DNA of 64,000 nucleotides from Atherinomorus stipes. Lineage: Eukaryota > Chordata > Actinopteri > Atheriniformes > Atherinidae. Each line of letters begins with the position of its first letter. The first letter of the stretch is position 1. The stretch spans positions 122,200-186,199 of the forward strand of contig JALJCO010003873.1 of assembly GCA_023101725.1 (NCBI GenBank). Direction: 5' to 3'. A program made the position numbers and the translations under genes. The notes under the pieces are model-generated. The model made no database searches. It worked only from the letters and a program-made list of their open reading frames with translations, and was not told the DNA's origin. Positions 33,653-44,779 of this stretch are shown piece by piece.

Positions 33653-34487
33653 ACCGTATTTTCAGATCTATAAGTCGCTCCAGAGTATTAGTCGCATACT
33701 CTGGAGTCGAAAAAAATGCATCACGAAGAGGAAAATAACATAAATAAGTTGCACTGGGCTATAAGTCATATTTATCTATTTATTTATTTAAAATAGGGCG
33801 ATTTTGGGGGATTTTTCATATCCAGTTTGTTACTGCTAAAAATTCCCCAATCTCTCCAATTCCAAAGTTATTGCCTTTAAATGATCATAAAAATCATGAT
33901 TAAGAAGGATAAACACTTTTGGGTCATGTCAGGCATCATGAATTGACACTTGAAAATATGTTAAATTGTATATACTCTGATATATGTCACACAGTACTAA
34001 TAAGTCGCAGGAGCAGCCGTACTATGAGACAGTCAGTCAGTCAGTCAGTCATTTTCTGTACCGCTTATCCAGTTCAGGGTCGCGGGGGTTGCTGGAGCCT
34101 ATCCCAGCTATTATCAGGCGAGAGGCGGGTTACACCCTGGACAGGTCGCCAGTCTGTCGCAGGGCCAACACAGAGAGACAGACAACCATTCACGCTCACA
34201 TTCATTCCTAGGGGCAATTTAGAGTAACCAATTAACCTAACATGCATGTCTTTGGATGGTGGGAGGAAGCCGGAGTACCCGGAGAGAACCCACGCATACA
34301 CGGGGAGAACATGCAAACTCCACACAGGAAGGCCACGGTTGGAATTGTTCGAACCCCCTCCCCAGCCGGGAATCGAACCAGCGACCTTCTTACTGTGAGG
34401 CTGCGGTGCTAACCACCACACCACCGTGCAGCCCCACACCACCGTGCAGCTATGAGACAGAATTAATTATAGTCCGGAAAATACGGT
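33653..34487. mobile_element. ACCGTATTTTC-type non-autonomous element
   Basis: The left end ACCGTATTTTCAGATCTATA and the right end TAGTCCGGAAAATACGGT are inverted repeats, flanked by the 3-bp duplication AGT (33650-33652 and 34488-34490). ATAAGTCGC words recur inside. The interior is interrupted at 34033-34449 by an L2-type tail. Confidence 0.75.
34033..34449 (+). mobile_element. L2-type tail / SINE-like insertion with 11-bp duplication
   Basis: The insertion is flanked by CTATGAGACAG at 34022-34032 and 34450-34460, a clear target duplication made by a retroposon. It starts with an AGTC repeat, then TTTCTGTACCGCTTATCC, and contains CCTAACATGCATGTCTTTGG and GAGAACATGCAAACTCCACA, both hallmarks of the very common fish L2-clade (Maui-like) 3' region. 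The end is a duplicated CACACCACCGTGCAGC. No reverse transcriptase is present, so it moved as a 5'-truncated LINE or a SINE sharing that tail. Confidence 0.75.
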
Positions 34488-34601
34488 AGTATTTTTTATC
34501 CCTGGTGTCAGTTTGTATCACGTGAGGGGATTGAAATCATAAGTTAAATATAATCTGAGACATACAGAAATAACTTTCAAAAGGATATTGTGCAGAATAT
34601 G

Positions 34602-35443
34602 CAGGGTTCCCACACGTCCTGGAAAACCTGGAAAATGATTGAACATTTTTCCATTCATGGAAAACACATGAAAAATGACAAAAAGTGTAAAATGTCCTGG
34701 AAAAGGTTTTGTCCTCCCTCTCATCGAAGCTTCGTTGCCGCTTCACTGCCGTTTCGTCGCCACTTTGTCTTTGCTTCATCACCCCTACTTTGCAGTTTCA
34801 TCAGCGCTACATTGTCATTTCATCGCAGCTTTGTAGCTGTTTCGTCACCGCTTCGTCGCAGTTTTGTCACTGCTTCATTGCTGTTTCATCGTTGCTGCTA
34901 TTTTGCCGTTTCGGCACAGCTTTGTCGTAGCTTCTTTGCAGCTTTAGCACAGCGTCTTTGCAGCTTCGTTGCCGTTTCATCGCAGTTTTGTCACAGCTTC
35001 ATTGCCGCTATGTTGCCGCTTCAGCACAGCTTCGTTGCCATTTCGTTGCCACTATAGTGCTGTTTCGGCACAGCTTCGTTGCAGCTTTGTCGCCGCTATG
35101 TCACTGCTTTGTCGCGGCTTCAGCACAGCTTTGTTGAAGCTTTGTCGCCGCTATGTTGCCGTGTCGTCACAGCTTTGCTGTGCTTCGTTGCAGCTATGTG
35201 GCAACTTCGGCACAGCTATGTCGCGCTTCCTCGCGCTTCCTTCCTCGTTGCTGCTTCATCGCCGCTTCGTCACGGCTTCATCACAGCTTCGTTGAAGCTT
35301 TGTCACTCCTATGTTGCCATTTCGGCACAGCTTTATCGCAGCTTCATCGCCGCTTCGTCAGTCTATGTTGCGATAACTTGACTTGTACTGTAGCAGCTTA
35401 AAAAATCCTGGAAAACAACTTCTAGAAAAGAGTGGGAACCCTG
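34602..35443 (+). mobile_element. 11-bp-array element, copy 4
   Basis: CAGGGTTCCCACACGTCCTGG opens it and GAGTGGGAACCCTG closes it. A perfect 5-bp duplication ATATG flanks it (34597-34601 and 35444-35448), the best target-site evidence for the family. The array (about 34720-35360) has more GGCACAGC and GTCGCGGC units than other copies. The right conserved segment is shortened: the CTACAATTG block is missing and the array joins directly to GTCTATGTTGCGATAACTTG. Confidence 0.85.
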
Positions 35444-35448
35444 ATATG

Positions 35449-36247
35449 TCAACAAAAGCTTAGCAACAAGTCTTATCCCCCCCCCCAGCCCCCTCCTGTT
35501 ACTGCTGTTAGTCCTGGTGAGACGACAGTACCATGACTAATGTAGACCACCCATCTGGATGTAACACGGGCTTAAAGCCTCATGATAAAATAAAGCTGAG
35601 GGATGAGAGCACCTCGGACACGTTCAACACTCGTACAAAATGCACGCGCTCCTCATTGTCACTTCCTTCAGCAGGTTTTCCTGAAGAGACATGAAATAAA
35701 AACGACCTTGATGGCACACTTCTACTTCCCGAGGAAACCACACCATGAAATTTTGATGCTGCGCCTCTAAATGCACCTAACCCGGGGTATTTTTAATGTC
35801 GCCTCCGTGCTCCGTCACTCCTGCCAGGCTTGTTTGCTTCCAGCACATGGCCAGCCTTTAAAAGGTTGTTTCTCTGGGCAACAGATTCCTCAGCGAGGAA
35901 TCAGCAGAAACAAGATTATAATGCCGCTTTCATTAGTATTTTATGGGCTGAAACCAACAGGTACTTAATTGTACTTTGTGTATTTGGGTGTTTGTTGCAT
36001 CATGATTGCACATTTTTGTCTGGGGACTTTTAGGTTATTTGGTAGTTAAATCAGTTGCACCATCTAACCTTCACACTCCACGGCCCGTTTTTTTAATCTC
36101 AGCAGAGTCTCTTTTCTTTTGCACTCGTGTCCACAGTTTAAAAGCAGGCTGAGGAATAATCCCCCTGCAGGATGAAGTGATCCTCTGTCTTTCTTGTGCA
36201 AAACCTCAGAATAAGTCCAAATCTTGTCAAGTGGGATGACAAGTGTA
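35449..36247. other. Unassigned sequence, possibly unique
   Basis: No repeat termini and no coding domain. About 35760-35970 has balanced composition and could be conserved non-coding DNA. Confidence 0.35.
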
Positions 36248-37163
36248 CACTGCAAAAACTCAAATCTCACCAAGTATTTTTTTCTCATTTCTAGTCACAC
36301 TGAAAATAAGACAAAAGACCTAAAGAGAAACATTTTAGGTTTATTTGTTCTGTACACATATCACACTAGATACGGTGCAAGGAGGGGAACGAAGCCCGTT
36401 TGTGCTTATACGGAGTTCCACTCCTAATTACAAGCCAGACATAATTGGCATGCACACAGACAAACTGAGCAACAACATAAGAACATCAAGATCGTATTTT
36501 AAAGGAGCATCATAGCTTATGAAGGTAAATTAAGGGAACAATAGTTAGAAAGTAAAAGAGGAACATAAACAAGGCACAAAAAAAACAACTGATACTGGAG
36601 GTTAGTGAAACAAAAAGCAAGTAGACATACAGGGTGCAGGAATATGTATAACAGAGTGGAAATACAGGGCTATAATATGTAACATACTTCACGGTGAATC
36701 TAATGACGAAGCTTCAGTGAGATATAAGATCTTGTTTTAAAACAATGCATCTTATTTCATGAAATCTCATCAAGAACATTTTGCTTGCTCTATTGGCAGA
36801 ATTATTTTTCTTATTACAATCAAATAAATCTTTTTTTTACTTATTATGTGGCCAACGTTTCTGAATTCAGCCCATAGAACAATATTCCTGTGCAGTATAT
36901 TTTCCTTAACGTCTTATGTTACTCTATTTTATTATTCTATGCATTTTATTTTACTTATCCTTTAAAGTTAGTGTTGTCTGTTGTTTTTACTGTTTTAACT
37001 TGTTCGTTTTATACTTGTTGAAACTGTGAGAGCTGCTACCTCAATTTTGTTGCACTCGTGCAGTGACAAGAAGGATTCTGAATCTTTTCTTATTTTCAGT
37101 GTGATGAGATATTTTGACTAGAAATTAGAAAAATATACTTGATAAGATTTGAGTTTTGCAGTG
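36248..37163. mobile_element. CACTGCAAAAAC-type element with internal insertions
   Basis: CACTGCAAAAACTCAAATCT at the left and AGATTTGAGTTTTGCAGTG at the right (37145-37163) are near-perfect inverted ends. Internal words TGAAAATAAGAC and CATCTTATTTCATGAAATCT match the family copies at 8690-9488 and 51372-51490. Two stretches look inserted: about 36350-36690 (origin unknown) and about 36850-37080, which resembles a LINE 3' region (TGTTGCACTCGTGCAGTGAC). Confidence 0.65.
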
Positions 37164-37639
37164 TGGAACAAATTATTCAAAGTCTCACATACAGTAGAGG
37201 AGATATTGCACACCAGCAGTGACATTTTTAGCCATGTACAGTCGGTGTTAGGGAGAATACTTCCTCGATGTATTTAGTCACAGAATACAAAATACACACT
37301 TAAAAATGTATTCTGTAACTATTCTGTTACTCCTAAACACAGTGTACAGGTTCATTCCTGTTCACAGAGATGGAAAAACTACAGGATCCACTTTTATTTG
37401 ACCGGTTCTGCTGTAATGTGCCGGAACACTGATGCTAATATCTGTTAAACATCTCAAAGTTGGCTTACATGGAATTTGCTGACAGACCCAAGACTGGCCG
37501 CCCAGCTCATGTGGTGACTGACAGATGCACTGGTCCCCCCCATTAGCAGGAGGACACTGATCCATCCTGATCTGCATCATCGCAACTCACCAACACAAAC
37601 AAAACACACATTACACGCTTTAAGTTTTAACAGCAGCCC
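37164..37639. other. Unassigned sequence
   Basis: Contains a TATTCTGTAACTATTCTGTT stretch reminiscent of a fish interspersed repeat. Nothing firm. Confidence 0.35.
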
Positions 37640-38640
37640 CTCAAAGCCGAATCTGAAACGCACGAGCCAAGTTCTCCCCCACATTCAGGACTGGGATCGG
37701 GGGGGGGGGGCAGAAAGGGGATCAGGCGCGGCGGCATAATCAACCAAAAATCCGCGGGGATTACTGAAGAGATGGAGGGTCACCGGCGGAGGATTAGCAA
37801 ACATCTGCACTGATCTGGGCGCGCGCACACTCTCACACTCACCCGCACATTTACTCCACCATGATAGTCCCACAACAAAGTGGGCGAAGGCAAATGGGAT
37901 CAGCGCGGGGGGGGGGGGGATTCAGAGAAGGCAGTCCTGTCTGCGCGAGGTTCCAGCGTAATCTGGGAAAAAGTTCCGATGTGCGCGCGAGGATTCATGC
38001 GTGAGCTGAAGTTACAGCGCGAGCCAATAATAATAATAATAATAATAATCCTACCTGTCCTGTCCTGGGGGGGGTGATGTCTCCGTGGATTTACAGCCCA
38101 ACAATAATCCGTGTGTTTCCGCGGAACCGAACTGCGCTCGCGGACATCTCGCGGCGACGCTCCCGCTTTAAAACGCCAGAAATCCGCCTCTCCTCCTGAC
38201 TTGTGCGCCAGGACACCGCTTTTCTTTCCCCTCCTTCAGTGTACGTGCACACTCACGAGCCGTTCCGCGCGGCGTCCATAACCCGCGCCTGCCCGCGTGC
38301 CTCTGCGCGTCTCTGTCAGTGTCAGTGGCACGAGTCGCTGGCGGCGTGGCGTCTCGCAGGTTGCACATCGGAAAAGTGAAGCGTCGGTGCGCTGCGCTCG
38401 CTCTCTGCGCTGCGTCAACCCTCCCTCCCCACCGCGCTCTCTCCCTCGAGCCGCGCAGGAGCGGAGCGGGACGCACGCGGCCGGAGGAGGAGGTTAGAGG
38501 AGGGGGGAGAGGAAAGCGGCAGCGCCTGTCTTGTCTCGCCCCCCCCTCCTGCTGCCGCCTCTCCTCCACGTTTCCTCCCTTCCTCCTCCGATCTGCAGCT
38601 GGGATGTCCAGCAGCCGGAGATGGACCACAACCCAGGATG
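37640..38640. promoter_or_regulatory. CpG-rich island, possible host promoter/first exon
   Basis: CpG density and GC content jump here, with GCGCGCGC, CGCGCGAGG and CGCGGCGACG words, in contrast to AT-rich flanks on both sides. In fish such islands often mark promoters. Frames of 136, 162 and 103 codons overlap on the two strands and look like GC-driven open frames; none has a recognised domain. GGGTGAGTGTGAG on the minus strand near 37840 and GCGTGAGC near 37999 on the plus strand could be splice donors. It contains G runs of 11-12 and an (AAT)n tract. Confidence 0.55.
38027..38048 (+). repeat. (AAT)n microsatellite
   Basis: Seven AAT triplets inside the CpG island. Confidence 0.9.
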
Positions 38641-39279
38641 TGCAAATTAGCGGCAATCCCGCTAAGAAGCGTCACAAACACGTTTTTCATGGAATCAATA
38701 AACCTGACATGCTGCGTATTGATCATTAACAGGTGTTTTCAGACGCTCTCATCCACCTGATTCCAGGGTTTCAGGTGTCACTTACCCAGCAAGCAGAGCC
38801 GGCTCTAGACTGCAGGGGGCCCTAAGGCTAAGTTTGGGGGCCCTATCACTTCCTGCCATGAACAAAGATTTGGGGTAAACACACTTTGAGTCATCATATA
38901 ACGTGTCAACCTGTTCAAAACCCTCCGGGAACATGGTAAGTACTCATATGACTACAGTTAAAAAAGAAAATAGTGCAAGTTATTTAATACTCTACCTTTA
39001 ATATGTCTGTGAATTTTTTTTTTTATTGTTTCCAACCTTAATTCAGTAGCAACATTTTATTTAATTGAATTATACTTTTGTAAATTTTTATTTATTATTA
39101 GTTTCTTTAGTTTCTTGTTATTTGAATTACTGTTGTGAATTTAGTCTTTTCTTTAATTGGAGGGTATGAATAAGTTTGACATCATGATTTTGTCAATAGC
39201 AATACCAATATCGATACTCTTTATCAGTACCAATATTTATTGATACTCTTATAGATACTACAACAAAATTTAAAGGAGA
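38641..39279. other. Unassigned with repeat fragments
   Basis: A fragment at about 38797-38850 (GAGCCGGCTCTAGACTGCAG then GGGGCCCT) is a recognisable fish element terminus. Near 39158-39180 GGAGGGTATGAATAAGTTTG resembles the mariner-like end at 21789. Otherwise AT-rich. Confidence 0.4.
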
Positions 39280-39652
39280 GCTGCAACGAGAGTCCATTAA
39301 TCGACTAATCGTTTACTATCAAAATAATTGTTTACTAATTTCGTAATCAACTAATTGTTTATTGTTTTTAAGCTTTGTTTTTTCTCTCAACATTGCCTCC
39401 GTACCTTCCACTGCCTTGTCCGTCTTTCCGTCTGGTCAGCTTTTCTTGAATAGTTTGACATAAATAAACACACACACGACCAGTCAAAAGTTTTGATGCG
39501 TTTTTCCATTAGATTCAATGAGAAACTGTCCAAACTTCTGACTGATCCGGTAAATATGCTGCAGTTTTCGTATGATCCGATTAGTCGAAAAATCAACAAA
39601 ATAATCGGTGACTAATAAATTATCAAAATAATCGTTTGTGGCAGCCCTAATT
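39280..39652. mobile_element. hAT-like element with GGGCTGCCACAAACG end
   Basis: The right end, in reverse, reads AGGGCTGCCACAAACGATTA. The left has GAGCTGCAACGAGAGTCCAT then TTAATCGACTAATCG. A mariner-like palindrome is embedded at about 39479-39546 (CCAGTCAAAAGTTTTGATGC to CCAAACTTCTGACTGATCC). Confidence 0.6.
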
Positions 39653-40565
39653 TAGAGTTAACAATAAGGACATTACAAGATGTGAAAAGATTCCTCTTTT
39701 TTTATTGTCACAAGGAAGATCAGAACATAACAAAGCTGTTAAGCAATTAAAAGCTTCTAACAGAAGATTATAGACAAAGCAGACTTGAACAGGACAGTGC
39801 ATTAGAGGCACTTCTGCAGCAACAATTGGGCCAGTTGTTGTTAAAAGAAAAACAAAAGAATAAAAAAGCAAAATATTTACTTGCACAGGCTGCAGCCGAG
39901 ACCTCAGAGTTTGTCTGAGTGGTGGAGGACACTTGTTCCGATGGCATTAAAGAGGCTGGATGCAAAGGAAGGTGAAGGACAGCTGTGAGGATAAGGGAAG
40001 TGTTTTGTTTTATTCCACCGCCGTGATTATGCAGCAGTTAGGTAGACGTTTAAAAGATAACAGTATCGTTTGTCCAGAATCTTAAGGTAAGGAACCGGTA
40101 CTCAGTAAAGATAGAACAATAGACGCATTCGGACCGAGAGGTTCTAAGAAGGCAGTTCCTAAAACTACGCCTCCAGAGTTTAGTTATCAGAACAACCCTT
40201 CGCCTTCAGCGTGCGTTCGCACATGAGGGAGGACGTTGTTAGGGACCATGTGTGACACAATCGTCTGCGACAGAGACATTTATGCCCCAGCAGATCTGAT
40301 ACAAAACTGAGGTTTCTCATCTCTTTTATTCAAAGCTATTATAAAGCTAACTTACCAGCTTTCCATCATCACGGTCATTTGTATCATAAAGCTGCCCTAA
40401 CATCGTTTAGCTTTCGTTGAAGTACGCCCGGACACTTTACTGGACAGACTGGGGTTCGTTCACTAAAGTGGCACAGTTTGCAACTCTATTTGGCTTTTCA
40501 GAAGTTTTTACATCACAGCCAAACTAAAAGCAAACAGACGGTACAGGAGAGAGACGGGGGGGACG
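39653..40565. other. Unassigned sequence
   Basis: No recognised feature; short frames only. Confidence 0.45.
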
Positions 40566-40569
40566 GGAC

Positions 40570-40612
40570 GAGAGTATACTCGTCTGAAACAAGTATCCGG
40601 TTCGTCCCTAAT
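40570..40612. mobile_element. hAT-like element terminus fragment
   Basis: ACTCGTCTGAAACAAGTATC followed by CGGTTCGTCCCTAA matches the right end of the element at 43571-43856. Confidence 0.5.
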
Positions 40613-40617
40613 ATATG

Positions 40618-40665
<48 letters not shown>
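40613..40665. repeat. (TA)n microsatellite
   Basis: A TATG/TA-rich start becomes a pure TA run of about 44 bp. Confidence 0.95.
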
Positions 40666-40670
<5 letters not shown>

Positions 40671-42643
40671 GGGAATGTATGCAAACCTCCTGTTCGCGTT
40701 GGGGTCTGCATTCGCCCTGTTGGTCAGTATTTCCCGATAATGACCTGCTTTTCAGACATTATCCCACTTATTATACGGCTACTTGCAAAAAATTTAATTC
40801 AAATTAAATTCTTGTATTTTTGGGAGGGGCAAAAAACTACTTTATTTCATAGTACGTTTCAGGTCTTTTATCGTATCATTAGATCAAAATAATGAGAAAA
40901 TTCTTCCTTTAAAAATAGCTAACTTTGCAAAAGCACACCAAAATTTCTACGTAGTGTTACCATGGTTACCTTTGTATGGATTTTGGGATGACTCGTCTAC
41001 AGCTGTGGCTTCAGGTTGGTTGTGTTTCTGCCGGTAATAGTCGCTCTGCACAGTTTAAACAGCATATTGTTTTGTGTCGCATCATTACATCATATGTGAA
41101 AAGTGTCCGTGAGTCAACAGTTCTTTTTCTCCCTGGACTGGATGTTTTTAAGATCACTTTGATCACAAAATGTGAAACAGTGACTATTTAGCATCTCCCC
41201 GGGTAACCAAACGTGTGCAGCCTTGCTGCACGATTTTGTGTTCTCATTGGATCCCGCCCTTCAACACAAACAGTTCTTCTGATTGGATGGCATTGCTGTC
41301 AGGTATTTTCATCTTGTTTTTTATTCGTTGATGAAAATGTCATTACCTTTCAATATAGTTTTGACCCCATGCATTGAGCTTTTGTTTAGTTTTCGTCAAG
41401 ATATTTTGTTGACCAAAAATCTTTTGGTCAACAAAAATTACGCTTTGGCCCAAAAGGTCCAGATTTGGTGATTTGCAAAACAAGTCAGTGTTTTACATGA
41501 AACACTAAAAACACTACAGTAAGGTCCAAAAGAAACATTAAAACGACTGAATAACAGAAAGGAAATTAATGAAACTAAGATCTATATGTTCAAGTTTCCC
41601 TCAGTCTGATTGTCCAGTGTTCACCACAGATCTCCCCTACAAGGCTTTCCAGGTCAATATCACCTTCATTTAGCACATTTATACATGAGCTTTACATCAA
41701 ATGAAACTGTAACAACAGTATTGTAAACAGCAAAAAAAAAAAAAAAAGTAAAACAAAAGTGCCACGTGTTAAGTTGAACTGAAAGCTAACTAAAAATCCA
41801 TCTTTAATGAGGTTTTAAAGCAGCCAGTGTCTGCTGACACTGATGGGAAGCCAGATCCGTTGTCTTGATCCTTCGACTGTTTTCATGATGATGGAAACAA
41901 CCCTGGAAATCCTTGTGGGAAGTTGAACTAAAACACGGTCATCACTGTGAATTCTGCTTCCATTCGTGATTTCATTCATGCACATCAACTCGTCCAGCAA
42001 ATCACCACCACACTTCAGTAATTCATGAGTTTCAACTGCTGCAGGAGGAGGTGCACCTCTCATCTTTCCATCAACTCTTCCACTTATCTTTTGGCTGAAG
42101 GCTAGATGATTTGCAAATTATACTAATCTGATAATCTGATTAAGTGTAGAGAAAAGAACCAATCTCACTGCCAAACAGTCCATCTGATGATATCAATAGC
42201 AACTGTATTAATCAATGTTCTCTCTCAGCAGGTCTCGACGTGAAAAGTCTTCCCTGTCCTCTCCAACCCAGCCGGTCCAGGCAGATGGCCGAGTTCTGCC
42301 GGAGGTTTTCCCTTCCTAAAAGGAAGGCTTTGTCCTTTCCACTGTCGCTCGCTGCCCTGTGCAGCTCAGGATGGAGGATTGAATCACAGTCAAACTTCTG
42401 TTAGTTTCCCGCTAAGCTAATATTTTTATGAATTGGGTCACAGTGACCAGGCTGGTGATCTCCCATTACACACCACCCCATTCCAGCAGCAGCAGCCTGG
42501 ACCCTTGATCCATGGAAGGATGGATCCATGCTTTCATCATGTTTCCAGCAAATTCTGAGCCTAGCATCTGAATGTGGAGCTGAAATGGAGACTCATCAGG
42601 CCAGCAACGTTTCTCCATCTTCTATTGTCCAGGTCTGGTGAGT
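40666..42643. other. Unassigned sequence
   Basis: About 2 kb without a supported gene. A GTTGACCAAAAATCTTTTGGTCAAC inverted word lies near 41411-41435 (11-bp arms) and a poly-A run near 41731-41747. The minus-strand 82-codon frame 42063-41815 starts with ATG, has balanced composition and ends at TAA, but I recognise no domain; it could be a fragment of an unknown gene. Confidence 0.35.
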
Positions 42644-43099
42644 CAGGGTTCCCACTCTTTTCTAGAAGTTCTTTTCCAGGACTTTTCCAGCTGCTACAGT
42701 ACAAGTCAAGTTATCACAACACAGACTAATAAATTCCATCACAAGCTTTTGGAGAAGTGTTCAACAGTGTTTTAGCTTATATTTTTTTACAGCAATGATG
42801 TAAAGAAGCAGAGACAAAACAGAGGTGAAGCGGACATAAAGCTGCAACAAAACGGCAACATAGCGGCAACCAAGCTGTGACGAAGCTGTGATAAAACGGC
42901 AATGAAACGGCGACAAAGCTGCGATGAAACAGCGATGAAGTTTCGCCGAAGCTGCGATGAAACGGCAATGTAGCGGCAACAAAGTAAAGACGAAACAAAG
43001 ACGAAACAGCTACGAAGCTGCAATGAAATAGCAACATAGCAGCAACAAAACTGCGAAGAAGCAAAGATGAAGTGGCGACATAGCGGCAACGGAGCTGCC
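42644..43099 (-). mobile_element. 11-bp-array element, copy 5 (truncated)
   Basis: It begins CAGGGTTCCCACTCTTTTCT and includes AAGTCAAGTTATCACAACAC and CACAAGCTTTTGGAGA. It then runs into an array of GAAACGGCAAT- and AAAGCTGCGAT-type units. The array stops at the start of the second THAP palindrome (about 43108), and the other conserved end is missing. Confidence 0.75.
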
Positions 43100-43107
43100 G
43101 TAGTTAA

Positions 43108-43570
43108 ACAATAGGGGATTATCACGCTTACCGGAAGTTGCCGGCTTTTGACACTTCCTCTTCCGGGCCATGTTAACGACAGCCGTTCCTGCTCTGTTAT
43201 ACTGTTTAAATCGGATAAACTCCAAACATACTCAAGTTTTCATTCCAGACTGAAGTGATACTGGATCAAAAGCTGGATCAAAGCGATCGATTCGCCGCGG
43301 TGAAGGGCCGAACTTTATAATAAAACACACGTTTGTTTGTCGCCGGTGGGGCACAACACCGGCACTTCACAGCATGCTAGCATTAGCCAGCTAGCGTTTA
43401 CTGACGTGCTTAACATTGTGCGTCTTAAAACACACAAACATCTGAAAATCGGGTCTGTACCCCCCCGTTTCCAGTGGAACAACTGGGGACTGCCAAAAAA
43501 AGGAGACGCTTTCAGATGCTTGCGTGTTTTCAGCCGCACAAAGTTAGGCACGTCATCAAGCTGGCTAAGT
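43108..43570. mobile_element. THAP palindrome element, second copy (right arm truncated)
   Basis: It starts ACAATAGGGGATTATCACGC, like the copy at 945-1690. The spacer with its arms reads forward here as RLKTHKHLKIGSVPPRFQW, the C-terminal THAP signature, so the spacer is inverted relative to the first copy. Only about 60 bp of the right arm remain (to GTCATCAAGCTGGCTAA). The remaining upstream THAP coding region is degraded by frameshifts. It appears inserted in or beside the truncated 11-bp-array copy 5. Confidence 0.65.
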
Positions 43571-43856
43571 CTGAGTACGAAAGAGCAACGCGAGCACGAG
43601 CCAAGCAGAGATCAATCACTGTCTGTGTGTGCGTGAGAGTGCAGGACAGCTCGCGCTGCAGAGACGTGTGTGCAGGAGGGCGGGTGCTGTGACTGGCCAA
43701 TCACAGCGCGCAGACAGTCTGTTATCAAATAAGGATTCTCCTTCAGCACGAGCACAGATATTGAATAGTTTTACTCGTATCATGCCCGTACTCGTCAAAA
43801 ATGCATTATCCGTACAGGATACTCGTCTGAAACGAGTATCCGGCTCATCCCTAGAG
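43571..43856. mobile_element. hAT-like element, right part
   Basis: It ends GAAACGAGTATCCGGCTCAT then CCCTA; in reverse this is TAGGGATGAGCCGGATACTC, a familiar fish terminus. The GC-rich interior has no domain-bearing frame. The left end was not found. Confidence 0.5.
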
Positions 43857-44779
43857 CCGGGCTTCTGCCACAGCTCATGGTAGCTGGAGAAGGTGGGCCT
43901 CCCATGACTTGTGCTTAGAGGAACCCATAACATCAGCTGCCATGTGGCGCTATACAGGGTTGTTTAACTTGTCTCAGTCAGGACTGAGTCATGGTTGCTA
44001 AAAACTGAACAAGACCGACTGCCTGCTGATGTAGTTGAGGAGCTATAGGAGGAGATGTAGCTATCAGCTTAAAGGACTTTCTCTCAAAATGACAGGATTT
44101 TTCTGATAAGCGTGATGAACTGAAAAATATCGCTCTTATAGATGTCACCCAAGCATAATTCTGCTTTGATAAAACTTTTGTTTTACTGTTTTGAAGTTAA
44201 TTAAACGCATTTCAGTTCTTTTGATGAGTGAGAGAAGAGTTTTCAGTTCAGGAGTTCACATGATCTCACTTTTTATATTTTAATGCATGGAAAGTTAAAA
44301 TACACTAACTACACTGCTCTACACCAACAGAAAACATGCGCCCGTTTTTATGCTTATTTTCTAGGTCATGTCTAACAAGAGACGCACTTACATACACGGG
44401 AAAGCTGGCAAAACCTCATCAAATGAAGCAGGTCTGTCGCCTCGTGCATCGCAGTTAAAAGGTAACAAAAGAAAGAAAGACAGAGAAGAAATACATTTTT
44501 TATTCACTTTTGTGACTAGTTTGCAAATGTAACCCCCCCCCACACACACACACACACACACTCACTCCTTTTTTTAAACAGATAACAATCTTGACGTGTG
44601 CAAAGACAAATTGGCATTCTTGGGATGCACTTCTCCCAGCATGAGCAATTCAAGCAACTTGCTCCTGCTCGGCTTGATAAAACTTCCAGACCACCCACAG
44701 GACCAAGACAAGAATTTACTTATGAAAGTTGAGAAAAGAGCTGAAATACACTGAAATGTATGCAGTTCACCCCACACAT
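43857..44779. other. Unassigned sequence with a (CA)n tract
   Basis: A C run plus (CA)n microsatellite sits at about 44531-44561. No gene recognised. Confidence 0.45.

Noticed and set aside
34353..34400. tRNA-like TTGTTCGAACC word
   Set aside because: It lies in the L2-type tail and no cloverleaf can be formed around it.
38168..38729. Overlapping ORFs of 103-162 codons on both strands
   Set aside because: GC-rich CpG-island sequence lowers stop frequency in all frames. No recognised domain and no preferred strand.
42063..42100. Host exon boundary next to the 82-codon frame
   Set aside because: No convincing splice acceptor or continuing frame was seen, so I kept it as unassigned sequence only.
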